NCBI GenBank assembly: GCA_003996215.1
Contig: QJPP01001407.1
Coordinates: 124,001-188,000 of the forward strand
From: Jaltomata sinuosa
Taxonomy: Eukaryota; Streptophyta; Magnoliopsida; Solanales; Solanaceae
Direction: 5' to 3'
Length of the DNA stretch: 64,000 nucleotides
Shown here piece by piece: positions 36,545 through 46,841 of this stretch (position 1 is the first letter of the stretch; every line of letters starts with the position of its first letter). The position numbers and the translations under genes were made by a program. Below the pieces are notes generated by a model that saw only the letters and a program-made list of their open reading frames with translations, searched no databases and had not been told where the DNA came from.

Positions 36545-37635
36545 AAGCCTTCTCTTTCGATATATATGCTTTGTTGGATCCCGATACTTCCTTATCTTTT
36601 GTGACCCCTTATATAGCGTGAAAATTTGAAGTATGTCCTGAATTGATTTTAGAACCCTTTTGTGTTTCTACTTCTGTTGGTGAGTTAATCTTAGCCAAAA
36701 GAATCTACGAAAATTGCCCTATCTCAGCCCTTCATAGAGTCACTGCAGCGGATCTAGTAGAGTTGGAGATGACTAATTTTGATGTCATTCTTGGTATATA
36801 TTGGTTGTATGCATGTTATGCTTCTGTTGATTATCATACTCGGGTTGTCAGTTTCAAGTTTTCTAATGAACCCATTTTAGAATGGCAAGGTAGCCGCCCT
36901 TCCTCGAAAGGTCGCTTCATATCTTATCTTAAGGCTAGGAAGATAATTTTAAAGGTGTATGTTTATCACATAGTGTGGGTTATGGACACGGAGTCCGAAA
37001 CCCCATCTCTTCAATCTCTTCCTATTATAAATGAATTCCCAGAAATATTTCCCGATGATTTTTCTGGAGTCCCTCCCGAGTGGGAGATAGACTTTGGGAT
37101 AGATCTTCTCCCATATATGAATCCTATCTCTATTCCTCCCTATAGAATGGCTCCCGTGGAACTTAAAGAGTTAAAAGATCAGTTGAAGGATCTTCTTGAT
37201 AAAGGTTTCATCGGGCCTAGCATTTCTCCATGGGGTGCCCCAGTTTTGTTTGTTCAAAAGAAAGATGGTTCCCTTAGAATGAGTATTGATTACCATCAGT
37301 TGAACAAGGTCACAATCAAGAATAAGTATCCCATTCCTAGGATTGATGACTTATTCGATCAGCTTAACGGTGCTAGCTTTTTCTCCAATATATACCTTAG
37401 ATCCAGTTATCATCAGCTTCGTGTTAGAGAGTGTGATATTCCGAAGACAACCTTCAGGACTCGGTATGGTCATTATGAGTTTGTTGTTATGTCTTTTCGT
37501 CTAACTAATACTCCTGCAGCCTTTATGGATTTGATGAACTGTGTGTTCAAACATTACTTGGATATGTTTGTGATTGTTTTCATTGATGATATCCTCATCT
37601 ACTCTCGGAGTGATGAGGAGCATGCGGACCATTAA
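36545..37635 (+). pseudogene. Gypsy-2 protease and reverse transcriptase
   Basis: The protease site is ALLDPDTSLSF near 36,570: the catalytic Asp is kept, but the following Gly is Asp. A TGA at about 36,620 ends this piece. From 36,643 a 330-codon frame is open and carries the protease C-terminus, linker and RT (SPWGAPVLFVQKKDGSLRMS, KYPIPRIDDLFDQL, FIDDILIYSRSDEE at about 37,579). The frame ends at 37,635, where a frameshift cuts the RT thumb. Best-preserved pol segment in the window. Confidence 0.9.
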
Positions 37636-38500
37636 GAGTTGTGTTACAAACTCTCAAGGACCAGTAGTTATTTGCTAAGTTTAGCAAGTGTGAGTTTTGG
37701 ATGAAATTTGTTCCTTTTCTGCGTCATATTTTGACTAAAGATGGTATTCGGGTTCAAGGCAGTGAAGAGCTGGCCTAGACCTACTTCTCCGTCTGATATT
37801 AGGAGTTTTTTGGGTTTGGCTGGTTACTACAGAAGGTTTGTGGAAGAATTTTCTTCCATTGCTTCCCCTTTGACTCGATTGACTTAGAAGAAGGTAAAAT
37901 TTCAGTGGTACGACTTGTGTGAGAAGAACTTTTAGGAACTGAAGACTAGATTGACCACCGCTCTAGTGTTAGCTCTACCCAAGGGCCTAGATGATTTTGT
38001 TGTGTATTGTGATGCTTCTAGATTGGTTTGGGTTATGTTTTGATGCAACATGGCAAGGTGATTGCTTATGCTTTGAGATAGCTTAAGACCCATGAGAAAA
38101 ACAATCCTACTCATGTTCTTAGGTTGGCAGCAGTGGTCTTTGCTTTGAAGATTTAGATACATTACTTGTATGGTATCCATGTGGATGTATTCACTGATCA
38201 TAAGAGTCTTCAGCATGTTTTCACTCAAAAGGAATTGAATTTGTGACAAAAGAGGTGGCTTGAGCTCCTTAAGGATTATGATATGAGTGTGCTTTACCAT
38301 CTGAGTAAGGCTAATGTCGTGGAGGATGCTTTGAGTAGACTGTCTATGGGGAGTCTATCTTTCGTTGATTATGGGAAGAAAGAATTGGTTAAGGAAGTTC
38401 ACAGGCTTTCTCGGTTGGGAGTTTGCCTTATGGACTTAACAAAAGGTGGTGTGATTGTACAAAATGGTGTTGAATCATCTTTGGTAGCATAGGTGAAGGC
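37636..38500 (+). pseudogene. Gypsy-2 RNase H region, broken
   Basis: Readable in mixed frames: the connection (SFLGLAGYYRRFVEEFSS), the RNase H Asp segment (FVVYCDAS near 37,995) and the end piece 38,283-38,492 (KANVVEDALSRLSMG). Stops are frequent, many as TAG where the family has Gln or Trp. Confidence 0.85.
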
Positions 38501-39440
38501 CTAGCAAGATAAGGATCCCATTTTACTTTAGCTTAAGGGTGAAGTTCATCAGCAGCGGGTGGAGGTTTTCTCCCAAGGGGGAGATGGTGTGCTTTGTTGT
38601 AAAGGTCACTTATGTGTGCCAAATGTAGATGGATTGAGACAATAGATTCTGACTGAGGTTCACGGTTCTAGATATCCCATCCATCTGGGTGCTACTAAGA
38701 TATACCGTGATCTACGAGAAGTCTTTTGGTGGAATGGTATGAAGAGGGACATAGCCTGGTTTATGGATAAGTGTCCCAACTGTCAACAAGTAAAGGTGGA
38801 GCATCAAAGGCCAGGTGGCATGATTCAAGATATTGACCTTCCCACTTGGAAATGGGAAGCAATCAATATAGACTTTATTACTGGTTTGCCTTATACTCGA
38901 AGGCAATATGATTCCATTTGGGTGATTGTTGAACGGATGACAAGTCATCCCACTTCTTGGTTGTTAAGACAACTGATTCAGTAGATGACTATGCTAGACT
39001 CTACATCAGGAGATAGTTTGATTGCATGGGGTTCCCTTGTCCATCATTTGTGATAGGGCTCCCCAGTTTACATCTCAGTTTTAGAGATTGTTTCAAAAAG
39101 GTCTTGGTACTCAGGTGAAGCTTAGCACAACTTTTCACCCTCAGACAGATAGTCAGGCAGAGCGCACTATTCAGACTTTGGAGGATATGTTGAGAGCGTG
39201 TGTTATTACTTCAAAGGTAATTGGGATGATCACTTACCTGTTATTGAGTTTGTCTACAATAACATCTTTGACTCTAGCATCCAGATGGCTCTATATGAGC
39301 CACTTTATGGCTGGAGATATAGGTCTACTATTGGTTGGTTTGAGGTAGGTGAGGCAGCCTTGATTGGTCCAGATTCGGTTCATGATACCATGGAGAAGGT
39401 TCAGCTTATTAGGGAAAGGTTGAAGACTTCTCAGAGTTGA
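38501..39440 (+). pseudogene. Gypsy-2 integrase, broken
   Basis: The zinc domain is in IHLGATKIYRDLREVFWW and CPNCQQVKVEH, so CxxC is intact. The core has the first catalytic Asp in INIDFITGLP near 38,870, and the Glu in FHPQTDSQAERTIQTLEDML near 39,135. The middle, with the second Asp, is crossed by a stop and frameshift around 38,985-39,060, where the usual Asp appears altered. Confidence 0.86.
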
Positions 39441-39922
39441 CAGAAATCTTATGCGGATGTGAGGAGAAGCGAGTTGGAATTTGAAGTTGATGATTGGGTT
39501 TTCCTAAAGGTGTCACCCATGAAGGGTGTGATGATATTTGGCAAGAAGAGGAAGCTTAGTCCCCATTTTGTTGGTCCTTATCAGATTCTCAGGAAGGTTT
39601 GTATGGTTTCTTATGAGTTGAATTTGCCATCAGAGTTAGAAGGAGTTCACCCTATTTTCCATGTTTCCTTGTTGAAGAAGTGTGTTGGTGATCCGATCTT
39701 GATTGTCCCTTTGGAGGATGTGGGTGTGAAGGATAGTCTCACCTATGAGGAGGTTCCCGTGAAGATCCTTGATCATTAGATTCAGAGGTTGAGGAACAAA
39801 GAAGTCGCTTCAGTGAAATTCCTTTGGAGGAATCAGCTTGTAGGGGGTGCTACTTGGGAAGCGGAAGAGGCCATGAAGGCCAAATATCCTCATCTCTTTT
39901 CTTCTGATTCAATTCCAGCTTG
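39441..39922 (+). pseudogene. Gypsy-2 integrase C-terminus and chromodomain
   Basis: 39,459-39,779 gives the GPY/F module (KRKLSPHFVGPYQILRKV) and the conserved HPIFHVSLLKK. After a TAG at about 39,777 the same frame continues as the chromodomain (EVASVKFLWRNQLV, TWEAEEAMKAKYPHLF) and stops at about 39,920. This supports the chromovirus assignment and may explain insertion into existing heterochromatic repeats (inference). Confidence 0.88.
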
Positions 39923-40000
39923 AGATACTAGTTTCCTCCTTAGTATGTCCCTCCAATTCTATTCCACCAGTTCCTCTTATGATTCTAGCATGCATCCATG

Positions 40001-40245
40001 GTCTTGTCCTAGCAACTTTTTATGTCATGAGTAGAGGCATTTCAGACATAGACAGTATTTGAGTGCTCTTACAGATCTTGTATTCCTATTTGACTTGATT
40101 CTACATGTATGCTATTCCGACTTTATCTATTATACTTCCACTTATCTTTTGTTATGCTTGAGAATGCTATGACCAAGGTTTAGCTTGGGATCCCTGTTGT
40201 CCTAAGTCCCGTGTTAATTCTAGGGGGTAACCTTAGGGCGTGACA
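40001..40245 (+). repeat. Gypsy-2 3' LTR remnant, 245 bp
   Basis: It matches 34,967-35,211 without gaps. The first 1.9 kb of this LTR and the polypurine tract are missing. The break at 40,000 falls at a shared GGTCTTGTCC. Confidence 0.9.
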
Positions 40246-40529
40246 TCCCGGATCCTGACCAAAGGTCCCACTAGACCAAAGTGCACGCTTCGGAGCTAAC
40301 GAAACCATCGGAATTTAATTCTGAGCACGCTCACCAAGGATGTTGACCGAAGTCAATGATTTCCAAAGTTAAAAGCTCTAAAACCAAGAATGGACAAAAA
40401 TACCAAACAAACAGCCCGGGCACCAAACTATCAGTCTCAACAAGCCATAAATGACTTGGAGCCACTACAAGCAAGCTCTAATGGTGAAAGAAAGGCAAAA
40501 ATGCATAAATGACCGGAAGTGTCATTATA
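40246..40529 (-). repeat. 5' LTR of the gag-only element, second fragment
   Basis: It matches 25,190-25,465 closely (CGGATCCTGAC, CACCAAGGATGTTGACC, GCATAAATGACCGGAAG) and ends in GTCATTATA where the other LTR has GTCATTACA. Confidence 0.9.
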
Positions 40530-40534
40530 ATTTT
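40530..40534 (+). repeat. Target-site duplication, right copy (ATTTT)
   Basis: Identical to 21,748-21,752. Confidence 0.85.
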
Positions 40535-41323
40535 GAAATCTAGAACTTTCTCAGAGTATGTACAAAGTGAAACAACGTATTGATTTATAAGATATGATTT
40601 AAGCATTTCTTTGTTAAGCCAATTTGTAACTATACTTTTGCTTACTCTTTCATTATCCGTAGTAAGCCACTTTGAGTCTTGTTAGCATACTTATTTGATT
40701 AGCCTCTTAAGTAGCATTTTTCCTTTATTGACTGACCTTGCATTAATTTAATTCCAAAGTCTCTAGTGCACTTTAAAGTTGAAGGACTTAAGTAAAAGGA
40801 TTGTAAAAGGTGAAATAATAAGAAATGATGTGGATATAAAGGAAATAGATTTGATTGGTTCCCAAGTATAAATATATTATTTGTGTGTTGTTAGTAGGGA
40901 GAAGAAATAAAAAAAGACTAAAAGAGAAAGAAGAAATTTTGAAAAAATAGAGAATTAGAAAAGTCTCCTTACTAGCAATATGGAAAAGAATAGGGTGTGT
41001 GCTTAAAGAAAATGGGAGATAATGGGAAGCATGAAAGAAAGTTGAAATAGGGAAGACATGAGGGAAAAGAGCTTAAAATAGTTGAAGTAATTGTCTTAAA
41101 AGTGCATAGGAAGAGTAGTCACTATTTTAAATATTTCCTACCCATCCCTTACCTGATATTACAACCCGTAAGGTCCTTTTGATCCTATATTTCTTATGCT
41201 TTTAATGGAGTATGACACTAAGTACAAGCCTATGGCATATCTTGTATGATTGTGAATTCATTTGTGAGAGTGAGAGTCTTGTTAAGTTGTTCGAGGATAA
41301 ACAAACGTTCAATTATGGGGTGG
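40535..41323 (+). mobile_element. Right interior of the split non-coding element
   Basis: A purine-rich, non-coding stretch that continues 21,191-21,752. It aligns with 60,340-60,880: TCCGTAGTAAGCC versus TCCATAGTAAGCC, GTAGTCACTATTTTA versus CTAGTCACTATTTTA, and CCTGATATTACAACC versus CCTACATTACAACC. It ends in ATTATGGGGTGG (41,312-41,323), a polypurine tract next to the LTR. Confidence 0.72.
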
Positions 41324-42363
41324 TGATATTGGGTGAACTTATACTCTTTTTAGTCCTGTTTTATCCATATTTTCCCTTTATTTTAAGTATATTTTAGATT
41401 GATACTCCTTGTTTTCACTGAGTTACAGGATTTAGAGATTATGGAAGGTATTTTTTGCATTATAGGTGAAAAGACCTTGAAATAAACTATATATGGAGCA
41501 AAAAGTAGACTAAACCCGCGAAATAAAGATCAAGGAGAAGCCAAGAGCCCACCTCACGAGATGGAAATCTAAGAGGGGTCAAAAAACACCCCTTTTGGAA
41601 GTTTAGACCCTGCACAAAGCAAGGGAAGGCAAAACAAGGGACCTCACAATGCAAGGGGCAAGGCGAAGCAACCAACCTCGCGTTGCAATATGATGCAGAA
41701 CTGCCCAAATTTTGGGATTCTACCATACATATCTTGTTCTATTAGTCTTATGCTTACTATTTTGTGTCTTTGCAACCCATAAGATAAACGTACAATTCCT
41801 AGTGGAACTCTAGAGAAAAAACAAAGAAATGGAACATGCGTATAGGAGAGTAGGGTTCGTCTGAGGACAGGGACATACCTAGTTTACCTTTTTTGACTTA
41901 AATACAGGAAGTTATATAGATGCATTTGAAGCAGTTTACCATATCCACGCTCAATGATGTAGGTGTAAGGCCAATTCGGGTAGGTGATTAGAGGCTCGAG
42001 AGACCATGACCATATTATCAACCCTATGACTCAACAAGTTGGTAGATATCTTAATTATGCTTAACAACACTAAATAACTATGATGGAATTATGCATGTGC
42101 CATAGACCTACGGTTTGATAACTCTGTGAACAACTTCTATGATCTTACTAAATTTACTTATACTACTTTAGTTATAATTATTAGATTAAACAAACAACCT
42201 ATCTCTCTTATAAATGAAATAACACTTATTCTTATAGTGATAGTATTTAAATCAGTAGCTTGCCAGCAACTAAGTCCTTGTGGGATCGATAAAACTCATT
42301 TTCTAACAATGACTTTTTACTTGCGACCACATACTCTTGCATTTGTGTTGGGAGGAAACAACA
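41324..42363 (+). repeat. LTR of the split non-coding element, about 1.04 kb
   Basis: It starts TGATATTGGG right after the polypurine tract. The right end is less certain and is placed at GGAAACAACA near 42,363, before a C run. GTGGGATCGAT near 42,280 resembles GTGGGATTGAC at 57,439 in the LTR of element C. The ORF 42,126-42,458 crosses the LTR end and is not a gene. Confidence 0.6.
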
Positions 42364-42539
42364 TCTCCCCCCCCCCTATAATCCTCCTTGATTGTAGCTA
42401 CTTTGTCCAAAACTCTACCCAGTCAAGGAAGCTCTTACAACACAAACGCCTAATATAAATTTTTTAGGAATGTAAAAAAAATCTATTTAAGCACAAAAAA
42501 TCAAAATTGACAACCAAAATTGTAATTATAAATCTTTAT

Positions 42540-42564
42540 AGCAATGACTTCTTTTGTCATTGCT
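42540..42564. repeat. Small hairpin, AGCAATGAC/GTCATTGCT
   Basis: Perfect 9-bp stems around a 7-base loop (TTCTTTT), extendable by TTTA/TAAA with one bulge. Confidence 0.7.
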
Positions 42565-42570
42565 AGTAAA

Positions 42571-42603
<33 letters not shown>

Positions 42604-42604
42604 T
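42571..42604 (+). repeat. CT microsatellite
   Basis: About 17 CT units with one G interruption. Confidence 0.95.
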
Positions 42605-43797
42605 CCTTGTTAAATACTTATGAATAGATCTCTCTTTGTTTGTTCTAGTATTCTCTCTATTTTATGGTGTCTTCAATAGAATTAAAGTGACACCTTATAC
42701 AGGTTTGGCATGGCCAAAATTCTTCTTGCCTTCTTGATCCAATCCCCATAAGAACTTAGTCATGAAATTGAAGAACCCAATCCAAGTCAAACATGGTTTT
42801 CTTTAACCGTCAGCCTCCATTTTGTTTCTCCTATTAAAAACTCTTTCCATATGTGAAAACATGATAATATTATCTAACTAAATGTAAATTCATTGACGCA
42901 ACATGTTTTCTCCATAGGCTAAATTCTTCAAGTAATCCAACTTGTACTAGGATTAAACTTCGTAGCTTCAGATCAGTAGTTGCATCCAATCATCTGCAGG
43001 GGAACTAGTTCCTTCATTGTGTTAGAATCTTTGAAACCTCGTTCCTTAAGTAGGCATGACAAGGATTTGTTTCTTGCGTATGTTTGTCACACATAAACAC
43101 TACCAATCCTCATTTGAGACATGTTTATAATTTGGTTCTTCTATAATATTGTCAATGATCAAAACTTCATTAATACTTCGAATTCATCATGGATCAATAA
43201 ATTGTATCTCAAAAAATTCCCCCTTTTTGATGATGAAAAAACTGAAACAAAATCATGACAAACACCAACTGTAATCTTAGAAGACTTTTGTGTACTCATG
43301 TGCGATCTTCCCCTTAAAAACTAGTTTGATCATTGACATGACTTTGTTAGTCAATCTACATTACCTTTATCACTTAGTTTTCAACTTTTGGGGAATATCT
43401 TAGATGATGAATTAGTAGTTTTTGTTCTTGTTTCTTTATTAATCATTGAAACTCGAATTCAGCTCAATTTCAATAGGACCTCAACATATGACTTCAGCTC
43501 AGCTCAACAAATTCCTCCTTTTTAACACACAGAAGCTTCATGACACTCCATGTTAACTTGTGTGCACTTAAGTGCAATTTCACCCTAAAATCCAACTTTT
43601 ATGTTGATCGATAGCCCTGACTTAGGAAGATGTGATCTCACTTAAGTCTACATAGATGTTAACCTTCCACTCATTGAAACCCTATAGATGGCTAGGTTAT
43701 GGGAACCTAAACAGGTTCAATCATATTATGTGTTTAGACCTGGTTCTTTTATCAAAAATACCATTTGTAAATCAGTCACATAGAATTGGGTTATTCT

Positions 43798-45934
43798 TGT
43801 CACAATCCAAAATCGGGTCATGATGGAGCCTACTGAAACCACCCAGTAGGCAAGCCCACTCGAGAATACAATGATACAACTAAGCATTTAAACAAGGGTA
43901 GCAGAAGAGAAAACATACAAGATAGGAGCCAAGAGTATAGATACATACCCACAATACTAAATATACAAAAATTACCCCAAAGTGATCGAGAATGACAAAC
44001 ATAGATACAAGATCAAACCCTGGACCTGGTGTAACCGGTGCAAGAGAAACTAAAGTACATAAATAAGCTATAAAATATACACTATCTATCCAAAGTACAA
44101 AATATAGATAGAAATAGCAGAAGGAAGCAGTGAAGGTCTCTAAACGCCTGAGATGTCACCAAGATCCTAGCAACAGCTGGCCATGAATGAAAGGATCGTC
44201 ACTAATGCTGGATCGTACTAGGTGCTACATTGGAAAAAGATGCAGAGTGTAGTATGAGTACAAAAATATGGGGTACTTAATACGCATCAAAGACCGACCG
44301 AGCTTGGAAAGATAAAATATATTATAAAATACAAGAAAGTAAGCTAGCTACAAGGATCCACCTAAATCTAGTTATCAACTAAAAAGATCAATAATCTATC
44401 AGATGGTGAAGGTAATAGTGAGAAGGAAATCAGACATCTCAAGAAGGATCAATCAACATAAAATGTAGTGCAGCATGAGATGGATGCGGTGTAATATGCA
44501 GCCGGTGCAACATGAGTCCAGAATCCCAGAATTAGATAAACAATAAGTAAATATGAGTCTGACATTCCAACATCGGACATGTAATAGGTAAATATGAGTC
44601 TGGAATCCCAGCATTGCACATGCAACAAGTAAAAATGCCCTCTACGGAACTTAAATCAGTAAAAAAAAAAGCATTTTATCTTTTAAATCTGAAATCAGTA
44701 GTAAGGTAGTACAAATCCTTTTTGTAGTTTAAGATGTGTAGTAACAGTGAAAACCCTCTTTTTAACTCTGAAACCAACCATTCTTTCTTAGAAAACCCAG
44801 TTATGTGCCAAGTTCATAATAGCAGGAATAAATATATGCAATATAGCACCCAAGTAAATCCAGGAATGTATATATATCAAAGATAGGGCAATGGTTCCCT
44901 CCAAACAAGGTACCTACTTGGAACTTCGTCCTGTCTAAGCTATAGCCTCAGGCCCATAGTTACACAATAATGGTAAATAAAAATGGAAAAAATAGAACTA
45001 TTATACGAAAATAAACTAAGGCACCTACTCTACCTCTAAAACCTCCATAAATTACTTGAAGGATTCTAGGCTATCCACTGCAATGCCACAAGCTCCTAAA
45101 CTAAGGGTAAGCATGATAGTACTATTCTACGATCCCAAAAATAGCCAAAATAAGCAAAAATAGGATTTAAGACTAATTCTACCATAAAACCTACCCTAAC
45201 ATTCATGCAACTTAAAATATATAAAATCTAACTAAACTAGGTCTACAAGAAATAAATCATAACCTGCCTCAGGGCTGAACTGTAAGCACGAACAATCAAT
45301 CGCGTGCCTTCCACTTTTGGATAGCCTCAGAATGTTCCCATGCTATCATAAACATAAATTAGGTGTCAAGATGAGAAGAATGACATCCATATTGCTATAT
45401 AAAATTTCAGGCCAGAATTTGGGTTTGAAATCAACCCTCGGGCCCGTGCAATAAAATAGAAACTAAAATTCACAATTATGCTCCCAACAGAAAGCGAGGT
45501 GCATGCCCCAAATTTGGGCAAAAATGGGCATAAATTTGGACCTCAAATGGTTTGAAACCCAACACTAGAATTTAAAGAGGAATCATGCAATAAAAGAGCC
45601 CAATTGGTGGAAAGAAATGCGGAATTAAAGTTAGGACAAGCGCTAGAACGAGGAGGGAAAGAGAATTATCTCAAAGCAAAAGAAATTGATGAGTAATAGT
45701 GTAATATCCTTTTCACCAGAGCTCAATAATGGAGAAAAGAGTTGTTGGAATGAAATTAAATGAAGCAGAAACTTCATTCAAAAAATGTCAGCAATTGATG
45801 CACCTGCGGTCATATTGACGCAGGTGCGATATCGCCGCAATGGCCAGACCACCACAGGATCAGAGGCCAATAGGACCCTCCTTCTTCGCAAGTACAACAC
45901 GCACATCGAAGGGGCAACACCAAAGGGAGGTCAA
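43798..45934 (-). mobile_element. Truncated gypsy-type LTR
   Basis: The + strand start TGTCACAATCC, then ATCGGGTCATGATGG and CCCAGTAGGCAAGCC, matches the style of the LTR ends at 21,753. The phrase GCAGAGTGTAGTATGAG near 44,240 is also shared with 22,185. The far end is lost: at about 45,934 it runs into the LTR of element B. A GC-rich palindrome patch lies at 45,800-45,850 (CCTGCGGTC, GACGCAGG, GATATCGCCGC). Non-coding. Confidence 0.75.
44513..44640 (-). repeat. 41-bp tandem array in LTR, three copies
   Basis: TGAGTC with a following TCCCA or TTCCA recurs at 44,513, 44,554 and 44,595, with AAATATGAGTCTG at two of them. Confidence 0.75.
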
Positions 45935-46827
45935 CTTGGGGAGGTCGTCCTATTTCTAGTGCGGACCCTTAAATGGGAGATTTCGCGATAGGAGATATGT
46001 ATAGCCTCCAATCTAAATGGATTCCCAAGTACCCACTATTGAAACTTCCCGAATTTAGGGAAATTCTCTCTCAAGCAATAACCTAAATCAGTAAGCTAAG
46101 TCAATGTTTGCAACCATTGACTATAAATTCAAGCAATGGAGGATTCAATAGACCCAAATAATCAAACAAGAACAAAATCCAAATATGAATTCAATAAACC
46201 ACAAAGTATTATCTCTAATACAAACCCAAAATCTCAAGTCAACAAAGACACCAAAATAAATAGCAATTAAGAATAAGAGTTGAAGGATGGAATCTAAAGA
46301 TTTTACAATACAAAGCATCCAAATCTTCACTCTATGGTGTTGGTTGATGAACCTTGCTCCCAAGCTTGCTCAAAATTTTTAAAAATAGCAAAATATATGT
46401 TTCAATATGGCTTAGGAGTGTTTTATGTGAATTGGGGTTTCTCCGGATGTGAAATTCTAAAATTTCCCCCGTAGCTGCTTTCCCTCTTCGCCTTCGCGTA
46501 GTGTCCATCGTATTTGCGAAGGATCTCTGTCTAGTTAACCTTTGCATTCACGAGTGATACACCGAGTTTGTGGAGCTTTGACTCATCTGGCCTTCGCGTT
46601 CGTGGCTGGGACCTCACGTTCGTGAAGGCATGTGCTGCTGCCAGCTACTTGCTTCTCCGAATGGCCTCCTTTTGACTTGTTTTCATCCGAATTCATCATG
46701 AACACTTCTAAAACACAAAGACCTGCAAAATAGAAGTAATCCGTGTCAATTGCACTATTTTTTCAATTTAAACTAGAAAAATCATAAGCTTAAAGGCTTA
46801 ATAAGTAGGTAAAATACCGACTTATCA
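45935..46827 (-). repeat. Element B 3' LTR, truncated
   Basis: It matches 50,771-51,668 (GGATTCCCAAGTACCCACTA, CAATACAAAGCATCCAAATC, TACCGACTTATCA end). A CpG-rich patch with CTTCGCGT and TTCGTGAAGG lies at 46,480-46,630. Confidence 0.88.
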
Positions 46828-46841
46828 AACCCCCAAACTTG
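46828..46841 (-). promoter_or_regulatory. Element B polypurine tract
   Basis: The - strand reads AAGTTTGGGGGTT just before TGATAAG. The same string precedes the LTR at 56,115. Confidence 0.8.

Larger units (their letters stand above)
33036..40245 (+). mobile_element. Gypsy-2: degenerate Ty3/gypsy chromovirus nested in an LTR
   Basis: TGTATAACAGCCC at 33,036 to GTGACA at 40,245 interrupts the LTR of the gag-only element. The order is 5' LTR, primer site, gag, protease, RT, RNase H, integrase, chromodomain, then only the last 245 bp of the 3' LTR. Comparing the 245-bp LTR ends I count about 25 differences, near 10%. At a rate near 1.3e-8 per site per year this would be about 4 million years (a rough inference). 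The flanks (GCTCC and TCCCG) share at most TCC, so no clean target duplication is seen. Confidence 0.92.
21753..40529 (-). mobile_element. Gag-only LTR element with 3.7-kb LTRs, host of gypsy-2
   Basis: The direct-repeat LTRs are 21,753-25,465 and 29,639-33,035 plus 40,246-40,529; the second is interrupted by gypsy-2. The primer site at 29,622 and the gag direction show - strand orientation. Without the insertion the element is about 11.6 kb. Its 4.2-kb interior holds a broken gag and about 2.8 kb without recognisable protease, RT or integrase. Such gag-only, long-LTR elements are known in plants as TR-GAG or LARD-like and depend on another element's enzymes. A 5-bp duplication (ATTTT) frames the whole insertion. 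Confidence 0.9.
42364..43797. other. Unassigned non-coding stretch
   Basis: AT-rich, with no reading frame worth naming. It holds a C run at 42,366, a hairpin and a CT microsatellite. The motif TTCCCCCTTTTTGATGATG near 43,220 and GGAACTAGTTCC near 43,000 recall parts of plant SIRE-like copia elements, but I cannot define ends. Confidence 0.4.

Noticed and set aside
33031..40250. A 5-bp target duplication for gypsy-2
   Set aside because: The flanks are GCTCC and TCCCG, sharing at most TCC. I could not support a full duplication.
42126..42458. 110-codon ORF as a possible small gene
   Set aside because: It crosses an LTR end and a C run, has no recognisable domain and no gene context.
42950..43240. 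A SIRE-type copia fragment
   Set aside because: Only two short motifs recall that family; no LTR end, primer site or coding block can be defined.
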